Assembly: GCA_046546095.1 (NCBI GenBank)
Contig: JBKGYK010000083.1
Location: 1 to 12,000 of the forward strand
Length of the DNA stretch: 12,000 nucleotides
Reading direction: 5' to 3'
Source: JAQIBY01 sp046546095
Lineage (GTDB): Bacteria > Bacteroidota > Bacteroidia > Bacteroidales > ML635J-15
Each line of letters starts with the position of its first letter. Position 1 is the stretch's first letter. A program made the position numbers and the translations under genes. Below, piece after piece: positions 1 through 7,224 of this stretch. The notes below the pieces were generated by a model. The model searched no databases, was not told the origin of the DNA, and saw only the letters and a list, made by a program, of their open reading frames with translations.

Positions 1-318
1 AACGGCAACAGTTACTTAGCATTACGGGTTGAAGAAAATCAAAAAGAGCCGGACATCAATTGCGATAAGTTAATCGGAACATACCATTCAGCGGAACTTG
101 ATGTCAACTACGAAATTACATATAAAAACGGGGAATTGAAACTTCAAAGCCCTGTATTCACGGAGGATATAACACTTGAACACTCAGAAGATTTGACATT
201 TACAGGCAATTCAGGTTTAATGCGATGGGTTTCATTTTCAGAAGAGGACGGAGCCATTGTGCGGCTGGTAATAAACAATCCGAGAGCAAAAAATCTCTGG
301 TTTGATAAAGTAAACTAA
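1..318 (+). CDS. C-terminal part of a serine hydrolase (beta-lactamase-like family), 5' end outside window
   Basis: Frame 1 is open from the first base to the TAA at 316-318, giving 105 residues of a protein that begins outside the window. The segment contains GTYHSAELDVNYEITYKNG, then a run of short beta-strands, and ends in a pattern like 'NNPRAKNLWFDKVN'. This resembles the small all-beta domain that follows the catalytic domain in many bacterial serine hydrolases of the class C beta-lactamase/penicillin-binding-protein family ('G.Y.S.ELD..Y.I...dGkL' ending '.gR..nl.F.K'). The SxxK and YxN catalytic motifs would lie upstream and cannot be checked, so activity and substrate are unknown. 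No neighbour suggests a pathway. The family assignment rests only on the tail pattern and is an inference; that the reading frame is coding is much surer. Confidence 0.6.
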   Translation, partial: NGNSYLALRVEENQKEPDINCDKLIGTYHSAELDVNYEITYKNGELKLQSPVFTEDITLEHSEDLTFTGNSGLMRWVSFSEEDGAIVRLVINNPRAKNLWFDKVN

Positions 319-357
319 TGGCATGCAACACATTGCCGGCATGCACTAAACCATTAG
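315..357. repeat. Inverted repeat/hairpin over the stop of the serine hydrolase gene
   Basis: Two nested arms are visible: CTAATGG (315-321) with CCATTAG (351-357), and GCATGC (321-326) with GCATGC (339-344). The two pairings share the G at 321, so they cannot both form in full. There is no T-tract directly after it, so it is not a typical intrinsic terminator. It could stabilise the 3' end of the upstream mRNA. Confidence 0.4.
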
Positions 358-530
358 CCATTGTTGTCTTGCCTGGCCTGATGTACACCTTATTTTCCCT
401 GTCTGTGAATTAAAGTTCGCCGGAGTCGGAGGGTGTATTCTTGTCGTTTTGAATATGGTGCACCCATGACTTTTTTATCGTATGCCAGCAAATATATATC
501 ACCAATCACATCTTACTTGTTTTCCCCGCA

Positions 531-661
531 GCCTGACGCAGGCCGGCATCCTTGCCTGTGGCATGGCGTGCTTTTGTGCGTCGGGGCAGAGTGACAGGCG
601 AAACTCCTGTTCCGGCGCTGACAAAAGCCGGCGTGCCACAGGCAAGATACAGGCCGCAGGC
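531..661. repeat. Long GC-rich imperfect palindrome (REP/BIME-like or structured element)
   Basis: The two halves are near reverse complements around a 10-nt loop at 593-602. Pairing by eye: GCCTG 531-535 with CAGGC 657-661; 541-549 with 647-655 (two mismatches); an unbroken block 551-563 with 634-646; 567-577 with 621-630 (T569 bulged); 578-589 with 607-618; 590-592 with 603-605. Several mismatches are G-T (564/633, 581/615, 585/611, 586/610), which would be G-U wobbles in a plus-strand RNA. By my count 85 of 131 bases are G or C, clearly richer than its surroundings. It sits between convergent genes and beyond the pruA terminator, a usual place for REP/BIME-like extragenic palindromes. Whether it is repeated elsewhere in the genome cannot be seen here. 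Confidence 0.7.
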
Positions 662-734
662 AGAGAGCATGCCTGATGGAGAATAAAATGCTCCTGCTGC
701 CCATCGTAAAAAAAACATTCCGGATATAAACAAA

Positions 735-762
735 AAAACGCCCTCATTGCTGAGAGCGTTTT
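735..762 (-). terminator. Intrinsic terminator of pruA
   Basis: On the minus strand, AAAACGC-T-CTC, a six-base loop, then GAG-G-GCGTTTT forms a stem of about 10 bp with a central mismatch. It continues into a run of seven T (complement of A732-738). It lies 24 bp past the pruA stop. The plus strand also ends in four T, so weak bidirectional action is possible. Confidence 0.8.
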
Positions 763-785
763 CCGTATCGTGTGGTAATCTGTTC

Positions 786-2411
786 TTAACCGAGGAAGGG
801 GTATTTGTAATCGGTTGGGGGAACCAGACCTTCTTTTATTGAGCGGGTGTTGACCCAGCGTACCAGGTTCAGGTAAGAACCGGCTTTGTCGTTGGTTCCG
901 GATCCGCGGGCACCGCCAAATGGTTGCTGGCCTACAACGGAACCTGTTGGTTTGTCGTTGAGGTAGAAGTTGCCGGCAGCGTAAGTGAGTTTGTCTTTGC
1001 CCAGCAGCAGTGCTTTACGGTCGCGGGCAAAAACGGCACCTGTCAGAGCGTATTCTGATGTATTGTTACAAAGCTCAAGGGTTTCTTCGTATTTGTCATC
1101 TTCATAAACATAAACCGTCAGCACCGGAGCAAAAATTTCTTCTTCCATGCTCACATAGTGTGGGTCTTTGGCTTCAATGACGGTGGGCTCAATGAAATAA
1201 CCTTTGGATTTGTCACCGTTGCCGCCAAAAATGATCTCTGCGTCTTTGCTTGCTTTGGCATCTTCGATGTATTTCATGGTGTTGTCAAATGATGCTTCAT
1301 CAATCACAGCGTTAACGAAGTTTGAGAAATCGGTAACGTCGCCCATTTTGATTTCTGCCAGCATTTCACCGACATGTTCTTTGATAGCCGGCCAGAGAGA
1401 TTTTGGCAGGTATGCACGGGATGCGGCTGAGCATTTCTGTCCCTGATATTCGTACGCAGCACGGACAAGGGCAACAGCTACTTCTTTGGCATCAGCGGTA
1501 TGGTGAGCAAATACAAAGTCTTTACCGCCGGTTTCGCCGACAATTCTTGGATATGATTTGTAGTTGCTTATGTTTTGACCAATAATGCCCCAGAAATTCT
1601 GGAAAACGGGGGTTGAACCTGTGAAATGAATTCCTGCAAGGTCGGGGCTGGCAAAAGCTTCTTTACCAATTACGCTGCCTGAGCCAGGGAGGAAGTTGAT
1701 AACACCGTCGGGCATACCGGCTTCCTTATAGATTTTCATCAGGAACCAGTTGCTGAACAGTGCTGTGCGTGAAGGCTTCCACAAGGCTACATTGCCCATC
1801 AATACGGGGCTCATGGGCAGGTTTGAAGCGATTGCCGTAAAGTTGAACGGAGTGATGGCAAAAACAAAACCTTCCAGGGGACGATATTCCAGGCGGTTGA
1901 GTACACCTTTGACAGACATGGGCTGGTCAGAGTAAATCTCTGTCATGTAAGAGGCATTGAAGCGCAGGAAATCTATGGTTTCACATGCAGCATCAATTTC
2001 AGCCTGATGGACATTTTTACCTTGCCCCAGCATGGTGGAAGCATTGATTAAATCACGGTATTTTGTGGACAGAAGCTCGGCCACTTTCAAAATAATCGAG
2101 CCGCGCTCTTCAAAAGGCATGTTTTCCCAGGTCTTTTTTGCTTTTAGAGCAGCCTCAATGGCCATTTTTACTTCTTTTTCACCCACTTTATGGTAGCGTG
2201 CCAGTACGTGCTGGTGGTTAGTCGGCATACTTACCGTATCCATATTGCCGGTTTTGATTTCCTTGCCACCGATGATGGGGAAAATCTCCTGTTCTTCATT
2301 CATCAGGCGTTCCAGCTCTTTTTGCAGTGATTCGCGTTCTGCACTGCCGGGAGCATAATCTTTTACCGGTTCGTTTTCGGGATACTCAAAATGATAAATC
2401 GAGTTGTTCAT
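786..2411 (-). CDS. pruA: L-glutamate gamma-semialdehyde (1-pyrroline-5-carboxylate) dehydrogenase
   Basis: A 541-residue cytosolic aldehyde dehydrogenase that oxidises glutamate-5-semialdehyde (the open form of P5C) to glutamate with NAD+, the second step of proline catabolism. Family marks: PFNFTA at 188-193 (N190 is the expected oxyanion-hole Asn), KPS at 212-214 (cofactor binding), FTGST at 263-267, GETGGKD at 292-298 (conserved Glu293), GQKCSA at 324-329 with Cys327 as the predicted catalytic nucleophile, and EIFAPV at 425-430. Length matches stand-alone P5C dehydrogenases (about 540 aa); there is no fused proline dehydrogenase domain, and no putA/prodh gene is in the window. The ATG at 2409-2411 lies about 30 nt below a good Bacteroidota promoter and a terminator follows, so it is probably transcribed alone. 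It is divergent from the threonine-degradation operon. Family identity is firm; the P5C specificity follows from close family resemblance. Confidence 0.95.
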   Translation of the reverse strand: MNNSIYHFEYPENEPVKDYAPGSAERESLQKELERLMNEEQEIFPIIGGKEIKTGNMDTVSMPTNHQHVLARYHKVGEKEVKMAIEAALKAKKTWENMPFEERGSIILKVAELLSTKYRDLINASTMLGQGKNVHQAEIDAACETIDFLRFNASYMTEIYSDQPMSVKGVLNRLEYRPLEGFVFAITPFNFTAIASNLPMSPVLMGNVALWKPSRTALFSNWFLMKIYKEAGMPDGVINFLPGSGSVIGKEAFASPDLAGIHFTGSTPVFQNFWGIIGQNISNYKSYPRIVGETGGKDFVFAHHTADAKEVAVALVRAAYEYQGQKCSAASRAYLPKSLWPAIKEHVGEMLAEIKMGDVTDFSNFVNAVIDEASFDNTMKYIEDAKASKDAEIIFGGNGDKSKGYFIEPTVIEAKDPHYVSMEEEIFAPVLTVYVYEDDKYEETLELCNNTSEYALTGAVFARDRKALLLGKDKLTYAAGNFYLNDKPTGSVVGQQPFGGARGSGTNDKAGSYLNLVRWVNTRSIKEGLVPPTDYKYPFLG

Positions 2412-2445
2412 AGGACTGCATTTTTTAATTCAACGTTTATGTGTA

Positions 2446-2475
2446 CAAATTTAAAATTGTTTTGAAAATTTCAAA
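2446..2475 (-). promoter_or_regulatory. Bacteroidota-type promoter of pruA
   Basis: Read on the minus strand there is a -33 element TTTG (2475-2472), an 18-bp spacer, and a -7 element TAAATTTG (2453-2446), which matches TAnnTTTG exactly. Transcription would start near 2440, leaving a leader of roughly 30 nt before the pruA ATG. Inferred from the motif only. Confidence 0.65.
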
Positions 2476-2531
2476 ATGACGAATGTTATATTTTTAATTA
2501 AATTATCCTCTTATTTTTGAAGAAATACTTT

Positions 2532-2539
2532 TAGTTTTG
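2532..2539 (+). promoter_or_regulatory. Probable -7 element of the tdh-kbl operon
   Basis: TAGTTTTG fits the Bacteroidota -7 consensus TAnnTTTG and lies 29 nt before the tdh ATG. No good TTTG sits at the matching -33 distance; the nearest TTTG (2516-2519) is only 12 bp away. The call therefore rests on the -7 half, and the promoter may depend on an activator. Confidence 0.45.
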
Positions 2540-2568
2540 TTTTTATTAAAATAATGAAGGGTTAAACT

Positions 2569-3516
2569 ATGGAAAAAATATTGGTTACCGGTGCGCTGGG
2601 ACAGATAGGTTCTGAATTAACAGACAGTCTCAGAGAGAAATACGGAAAAGACAATGTGGTGGCAAGTGACATTCAGGAGCCTTGCGAAGAAATGAAACAA
2701 GCAGGACCGTGTGAGGTTCTTGATGTGCTTGACAGAGAAGCTCTGGAAAACATGCTTGATAAATACAATATTGACAGCATTTACCATCTGGGAGCCATTT
2801 TGTCTGCTGTGGGTGAGAAAAAACCGCAACTGGCGTATAATGTCAACATGAATGGTTTGTTTAATATCCTGGAGGCCGGGCGTGAGAAAAAGCTGGAACG
2901 CATCATGGTTCCCAGCTCTATCGCTGCTTTTGGCCCCGATTCTCCCAAAAATGATACCCCAAATGATACCATCATGCGGCCAAATACCATGTATGGGGTT
3001 ACCAAGGTGGCCGGTGAATTGCTGTGCAATTACTATGTAAAACGTTATGGCCTGGATGTCAGAGGCGTGCGTTATCCCGGTATCATCTCATACAAAACCC
3101 TGCCCGGTGGCGGTACCACCGATTATGCTGTGGAAATATTTTACGAAGCTGTGAAAAATAAAAAATATACATCCTTTTTGAAGGCAGATGCGCGTTTGCC
3201 CATGATGTTCATGCCCGATGCCATCAAATCAATCATGGATCTGGCAGAAGCACCTTTTAACAGCCTGAAACATCATGCCGATTATAACGTGGCAGCGGTG
3301 AGTTTCACTCCGGAAGAACTGGCTGATGCCATCAAAAAGCACATACCTGAATTTGAAATCAGTTACCAACCGGATTACCGTCAGGAAATTGCCGATTCAT
3401 GGCCTGCAAGTCTGGATGATTCCTGTGCCCGCCAGGAGTGGGGATGGAGTCATGAATACGATCTGGACAAAATGACGGCTGTCATGCTTGAAAAAATTGC
3501 TGAAAAATTATCCTAA
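2569..3516 (+). CDS. tdh: L-threonine 3-dehydrogenase, short-chain (SDR) type
   Basis: A 315-residue extended-SDR (NAD-dependent epimerase/dehydratase-like) protein. It is predicted to oxidise L-threonine to 2-amino-3-ketobutyrate with NAD+, in the cytosol. Visible features: Rossmann glycine motif TGALGQIG (7-14), an acidic residue after beta-2 (SD at 33-34) expected to bind the NAD ribose, PSS at 115-117 with the catalytic Ser/Thr region, and YGVTK at 142-146 supplying the catalytic Tyr142 and Lys146. Length fits the metal-independent SDR threonine dehydrogenases known from Flavobacterium/Cytophaga, some archaea and animals, rather than the zinc-dependent MDR enzyme of E. coli (about 340 aa). 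The sequence alone could also suit a nucleotide-sugar epimerase. The kbl gene 11 bp downstream is what makes threonine dehydrogenase the clear choice: the two enzymes catalyse successive steps. Confidence 0.92.
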   Translation: MEKILVTGALGQIGSELTDSLREKYGKDNVVASDIQEPCEEMKQAGPCEVLDVLDREALENMLDKYNIDSIYHLGAILSAVGEKKPQLAYNVNMNGLFNILEAGREKKLERIMVPSSIAAFGPDSPKNDTPNDTIMRPNTMYGVTKVAGELLCNYYVKRYGLDVRGVRYPGIISYKTLPGGGTTDYAVEIFYEAVKNKKYTSFLKADARLPMMFMPDAIKSIMDLAEAPFNSLKHHADYNVAAVSFTPEELADAIKKHIPEFEISYQPDYRQEIADSWPASLDDSCARQEWGWSHEYDLDKMTAVMLEKIAEKLS

Positions 3517-3527
3517 AATACACCACT

Positions 3528-4751
3528 ATGAGTCTTGATAAATTAAATAAAGTGCTTGATAAAGAAGTGAAAGCACTGGAAGATAAAGGAACAGCCAAAG
3601 GTGCCGAGATGGTCATTGAAAAGATTATACCGGCAGAAGGCGAAAAAGGACCCCGTTACCTGATCCGCGGATATGGTGATAAGGAATTCATCAAAATGAA
3701 CTCCAATTCATACCTGGGGCTTAGTATGAATGATGATGTCATCAGGGCGGAAGAAGAAGCTGCTCTGAAATACGGTGTTGGCCCGGGTGCTGTGCGATTT
3801 ATCAGCGGTACATACGATTTACACGTGGAGCTGGAAGACCGTCTTGCCAAATTGCACAAGCGTGAGGCCGGTATGATTTTCAGCAGTGCATATGTTACCT
3901 CCATGGGTGTTATTGTGCCTTTGGCTACCAAAGAAACCGTGTTTGTCAGTGATGAGCTGAATCACAACTGCATTATTCAGGCCATGCGTCTGAGCCGGCC
4001 TGCCGGAAAGTTCATATACAAACACAACGACATGGCAGACATGGAAGCCAAGCTGAAAGAAGCTGTTGGCACCGGTAAACGCGTGCTTTTGGTTACTGAC
4101 GGCGTTTTTTCCATGCGTGGAGATTATGCGCCCCTGGATGAGATTCAGCGCATTGCCGAAAAATACGAAGACAAGTTTGAAGAAGGCATTATTACCATTG
4201 CCGATGATTCACACGGTGTTGGTGCTTACGGCGAAAACGGTCTGGGCACGGAAGAAATTACCGGCGGGAAAATGGATATTCTCATTGGCACACTGGGAAA
4301 AGCCTTTGGTGTAAACGGCGGCTATGTGGTAAGCTCTGAAAAAGTTGTACGCTACCTGCGGGAAACTGCTCCCATGTACATTTATTCAAATCCCATCACC
4401 AATTCCGAATGTGCGGCTGTGCTCAAAGTGCTGGATATCCTGGAGTCAGATGAAGGCAAAAAGCGTCTGAAACATCTCAGCCGGATGACCGACCGCTTTG
4501 AAAAAGGCCTTGTGGACAATGGAATGGAAACCATCCCGGGACCGCATCCGGTAACACCACTGATGGTGCGCGATACCGACAAAACAGCCAAAATCGTGAA
4601 TCACCTCAAGCAAAACGGCGTTTTGGCAACGGGGCTGAATTTTCCTGTTGTGCCAAAAGGCGATGAGGAAATCCGCTTTCAAATCAACGGAGACCATACC
4701 GAAGCTGATGTTGATTATGTGATTGACCTGCTTAAAAACTTCAAAGCATAG
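3528..4751 (+). CDS. kbl: Glycine C-acetyltransferase (2-amino-3-ketobutyrate CoA ligase)
   Basis: A 407-residue PLP enzyme of the alpha-oxoamine synthase family. It is predicted to cleave 2-amino-3-ketobutyrate with CoA to glycine and acetyl-CoA, completing threonine breakdown. Features: an N-terminal extension, NSNSYLGL at 58-65, GPGAVRFISGT at 85-95, DELNHNCI at 142-149 (His145 expected to stack on PLP), DDSHGVG at 226-232 (Asp226 and His229), and TLGKAFG at 255-261 with Lys258 as the predicted Schiff-base lysine. E. coli Kbl is 398 aa, so the length is normal. Other family members (BioF, serine palmitoyltransferase, ALA synthase) share these motifs; the tight pairing with tdh (11-bp gap, same strand) selects Kbl. 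An intrinsic terminator begins 25 bp after the stop, so the operon ends here. Confidence 0.93.
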   Translation: MSLDKLNKVLDKEVKALEDKGTAKGAEMVIEKIIPAEGEKGPRYLIRGYGDKEFIKMNSNSYLGLSMNDDVIRAEEEAALKYGVGPGAVRFISGTYDLHVELEDRLAKLHKREAGMIFSSAYVTSMGVIVPLATKETVFVSDELNHNCIIQAMRLSRPAGKFIYKHNDMADMEAKLKEAVGTGKRVLLVTDGVFSMRGDYAPLDEIQRIAEKYEDKFEEGIITIADDSHGVGAYGENGLGTEEITGGKMDILIGTLGKAFGVNGGYVVSSEKVVRYLRETAPMYIYSNPITNSECAAVLKVLDILESDEGKKRLKHLSRMTDRFEKGLVDNGMETIPGPHPVTPLMVRDTDKTAKIVNHLKQNGVLATGLNFPVVPKGDEEIRFQINGDHTEADVDYVIDLLKNFKA

Positions 4752-4776
4752 ATTATAACAAGATGCAGATGAAGAA

Positions 4777-4805
4777 AGTCACCTCAGACCAGGGGTGGCT
4801 TTTTT
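4777..4805 (+). terminator. Intrinsic terminator of the tdh-kbl operon
   Basis: AGTCACC (4777-4783) pairs with GGTGGCT (4794-4800), with one G-T pair and a 10-nt loop, followed directly by a T-run (4800-4805). Adjacent A's upstream (4775-4776) can extend the stem into the T's. Confidence 0.85.
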
Positions 4806-5131
4806 GTTTGCCTTACTTTGTGAAAAACAGCCTGTAGCTCGTTTGTCAGAACATAACTGCCTTATGCAGTATGTGATGAATTCATGTTTATACCAGTAAA
4901 CCCAAAGAATTTACTATACCTAAGTTGTTAATATTGGGTTTGTCCGAAAAATATTGTGATGTAAATAAAAGGTCTTACAGTAGTTTAGGTCTTGTGTTTC
5001 AAAGATGTTGCTAATGATGGTTTATGGATTTTTTCTTTATGAAATATTTCTGATGTATAATAAAGATGAAATAATAATTTTATCGTCTTAATATTTTGTT
5101 AATTTCGTCCGTTAAAAAGATTGCTGAAGGA
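4806..5131. other. AT-rich intergenic region before the TPR regulator gene
   Basis: About 326 bp without a credible gene on either strand. The second half is strongly AT-rich, consistent with a promoter zone. I found no -7/-33 pair that fits well; TAATATTTTG at 5089-5098 is the nearest -7-like string but has wrong spacing inside the motif. No tRNA-like or strong hairpin structure was seen. Confidence 0.5.
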
Positions 5132-6754
5132 ATGATGAAAAGAGGGATAATGATTCTGTGTATCCTGTTATGCGGAGCGGGTGTGACAATTGCTCAGATT
5201 GACAGGCATCTTGTATCAATAGAACAGGATAGTATGCATCTTGACTATGTTTTTCAGGACACAAGTTTATCTGCACAGATAGCCGGTGAAGCTACTGAAT
5301 TAAAAAAAAGCATTGTTACAAATGTTATTGCAGCAAAATATGAGGCCCTTTACACCAATTTGCAGCAACTGGCCTTTATTCATTTGCGCATGGCAGATTA
5401 TGAACAGGCGCTGGAATATCTTAGTATGGCCGGTGATTATTGTGCTTTGTATGGTAATAAGCCCGATCAGGCTGTGATTACCCGCCGTCTTGGCACCGTC
5501 TATACGGAGATGGGAATGCTGGAGAAAGGAATGGAGTATCTGAAAGAAGCCCACAGGATGTTTATTGATACCGGAGATACGGTAAATTATGAATATGCCA
5601 AATCACTGAAAAATGTCGGGTTGAATTATTCCAGACAGGATAAGTACCGTCAGGGATTACAGTATTTTAAAAGGGCACTGGTACTTGGTGACGAACTTGA
5701 TATGCCACTTGAAGTAGCCTCCAGTTATGCCAATATGGCCGGTGCATATTTGTACCTGGACAGTCCGGATTCAGTTCTTCTTCTTCTGGATAAAGCCGAG
5801 GAAATATTTACAGAACATGAGGATATGCTGGGCCTGGGCACAGTTTTTAACAATCGTGGAGAGTATTATCTGCAAAGGGATGATTACAGGAATGCGCTCA
5901 ACATGTTTGTGAAAGCCAATTATTCCTATGGTGAAGTGCAGGAAAACCGTTTCAGGATCAATGCCCTTAAAAATATTGCCCTGATGCATTATAAACTGGG
6001 CAATAAGGATGAGGCAGTAAAAATGTATCAGGAATACATCAGTGCCAATGCAAAAATGATGCGTGCCAAGCTGGATAAAACCATTCAGAATATGGATGCC
6101 AGATATCGCTTTGTGGAGCAACGCAGACGTGCTGAAAACCAGTTGGCACTTTCCAAAAAACAAGCCAAACTGAAATCCTACCAGGTGTTGTTGCTCGCCG
6201 GCTTGCTGATTATCCTGGTTGCCGGAACTTCTGTTTATATTTATCAAAGGAAGCTGGAATCAAAATTGGTGAAAGTGCAGCTTGAAAAGGAAAAAAGCGA
6301 GAAAACAGATCTGCGCAATGAAATTGGCTTCAAGGATAGGGAGCTGGAAGGTTTTGCCCTGAACATCACCCATAAGAACAAAATGCTTGAGGATATCAAA
6401 GAAAAACTCAATGCCCTGAAAGAAAAAAGGGATGGCGTGGACAGCAAAAAACTCAGGGATCTCAAGTACATGATTGATCAATTTCTGCAGAACGACAAAG
6501 AGCTGGAAGATTTTCACAAGCAGGTGGAGATTTTGCAGCAAAATTTTCTTTATGTACTCAAAGAGGAGTATCCATATCTCAATGAAAATGAGACCCGTTT
6601 GTGTGTTTTACTGCGTTTGGGAATCAGCTCGAAAGACATTGCCCTGATGAGAAATGTCTCTGAAAAGTCAGTGCATATGGCCAGATACAGACTGCGTAAA
6701 AAAATGGGTCTTGACTCCAACACCAACCTGGTGGAATACCTGAAAAATATCTGA
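5132..6754 (+). CDS. TPR-repeat membrane regulator with C-terminal LuxR-like helix-turn-helix
   Basis: A 540-residue protein if started at the ATG at 5132 (a second ATG follows at 5135). The frame also opens earlier at a TTG (5096), but only the ATG gives a proper signal peptide: a basic start, then a hydrophobic core ending ...GVTIAQ near residue 22. Residues about 70-310 are helical TPR repeats (for example DYEQALEYLSMAGDY and KYRQGLQYFKRAL). A charged helix precedes a single membrane span at about 351-370, followed by a Lys/Glu-rich coiled coil to about 470. Residues about 480-540 form a GerE/LuxR-like HTH (LNENETRLCVLLRLGISSKD... and a recognition helix with SEKSVHMARYRLRKKM). The expected layout is sensor repeats in the periplasm and DNA-binding domain in the cytoplasm, a class common in Bacteroidota. 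Ligand and target genes are unknown, and no partner kinase is adjacent. The gene looks monocistronic. Confidence 0.85.
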   Translation: MMKRGIMILCILLCGAGVTIAQIDRHLVSIEQDSMHLDYVFQDTSLSAQIAGEATELKKSIVTNVIAAKYEALYTNLQQLAFIHLRMADYEQALEYLSMAGDYCALYGNKPDQAVITRRLGTVYTEMGMLEKGMEYLKEAHRMFIDTGDTVNYEYAKSLKNVGLNYSRQDKYRQGLQYFKRALVLGDELDMPLEVASSYANMAGAYLYLDSPDSVLLLLDKAEEIFTEHEDMLGLGTVFNNRGEYYLQRDDYRNALNMFVKANYSYGEVQENRFRINALKNIALMHYKLGNKDEAVKMYQEYISANAKMMRAKLDKTIQNMDARYRFVEQRRRAENQLALSKKQAKLKSYQVLLLAGLLIILVAGTSVYIYQRKLESKLVKVQLEKEKSEKTDLRNEIGFKDRELEGFALNITHKNKMLEDIKEKLNALKEKRDGVDSKKLRDLKYMIDQFLQNDKELEDFHKQVEILQQNFLYVLKEEYPYLNENETRLCVLLRLGISSKDIALMRNVSEKSVHMARYRLRKKMGLDSNTNLVEYLKNI

Positions 6755-6924
6755 TAAGCATTTCCCGACAGATTTTCGCTTTTTTTATGAAATTGCCTTT
6801 TAAAACCGTTTTTTTTATCCGGAATAAGCCTTGATTTGTCCTAATTTGTGGAAGAATTTTGTAAATATCCTATCCCGGCACATGAAGATGCCTGATTTTT
6901 GTTGCATTTCTGTATTTTGGATTA

Positions 6925-6953
6925 TTGTGAAATGTTCACAATATGAGAACATT
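6925..6953. promoter_or_regulatory. Two overlapping dyad symmetries, possible operator or switchable hairpin
   Basis: TTGTGAA (6925-6931), a 3-nt spacer, then TTCACAA (6935-6941) is a perfect 7+7 dyad. AATGTTC (6931-6937), a 9-nt spacer, then GAACATT (6947-6953) is a second perfect 7+7 dyad sharing bases with the first. The two cannot pair at once. The first resembles a CRP/FNR-family site in size, but its spacing (TGTGA-N5-TCACA) is one base short of the classical CRP site. No nearby gene start explains it. Confidence 0.35.
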
Positions 6954-7106
6954 GAGAGCCCTTGTAGTGGCATTGTAGATAAATGAGAAAAATTATTTGG
7001 TTTATGTAGATGTGTTGTTGCTGCGCTTTTTGCATCACTTGCTTTTTTATCCCGTACATTTGCTACTGCAAGATTGTTCTCATGAAGCACCAATTAATAT
7101 ATCAGG

Positions 7107-7156
7107 TATTGCGGCCGGCAAATAAAAAGCAAAATTTTTATTTGTCCGGCTCAATA
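7107..7156. repeat. Strong hairpin with GC base and AT upper stem
   Basis: GCCGG CAAATAAAAA (7114-7128) pairs with TTTTTATTTG (7135-7144) and, after one bulged T, CCGGC (7146-7150). That is 15 bp around a 6-nt loop, and TATTG/CAATA (7107-7111 and 7152-7156) can add more pairs outside. It is not followed by a T-tract, so it is not a normal terminator. It ends about 69 bp before the structured RNA candidate. Confidence 0.5.
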
Positions 7157-7224
7157 TTTTGCAGTCCGGTCAATCACGTCTGTTCCACAATCTCAAACTT
7201 GATTGGCGGGCTGCTGAATTTTGA

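Larger units (their letters stand above)
319..785. other. Convergent intergenic region, 467 bp, no protein gene
   Basis: This gap lies between the ends of two convergent genes (serine hydrolase tail and pruA). The open frames here are short, lack family features and overlap an inverted repeat, so I call no CDS. Contents in order: a hairpin (315-357) over the stop codon of the upstream gene; a second weak hairpin (GGGTGTATTC at 431-440 with GAATA at 451-455 and CACCC at 461-465) with a T6 run at 471-476, which might terminate the upstream gene; the GC-rich palindrome at 531-661; a short hairpin with arms GAGCAT (665-670) and ATGCTC (688-693); and the pruA terminator at 735-762. Confidence 0.7.
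6755..7224. other. Intergenic region with hairpins, no credible protein gene
   Basis: This 470-bp stretch follows the TPR regulator. It is AT-rich with several T-runs (6780-6786 and 6811-6818) that lack a good GC stem, so the end of the regulator transcript is not well marked. It holds two overlapping dyads at 6925-6953 and a strong AT-cored hairpin at 7107-7156 (separate entries). An open frame spanning 7010-7402 would encode a Cys/Phe-rich start and then unpatterned sequence. It also overlaps the structured RNA candidate, so I do not call it a gene. Confidence 0.55.

Noticed and set aside
482..676. Short open frames on both strands at 482-747
   Set aside because: All cover the GC-rich palindrome; Cys/Arg/Ala-rich products with no pattern, produced by the repeat composition.
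5096..5131. TTG start extending the TPR regulator by 12 residues
   Set aside because: The extension pushes the signal peptide inward, while ATG codons at 5132/5135 give a normal secretion signal.
5771..6247. Minus-strand open frame of 158 codons
   Set aside because: It lies fully inside the well-supported TPR regulator gene on the other strand and has a His/Ile/Phe-rich composition typical of a shadow frame.
6925..6941. Classical CRP site
   Set aside because: The spacing between TGTGA and TCACA is five bases, not six, and no regulated gene start is near, so only a generic dyad is claimed.
7107..7156. Intrinsic terminator
   Set aside because: The stem is strong but no T-tract follows on either strand; the downstream bases are a mixed sequence.
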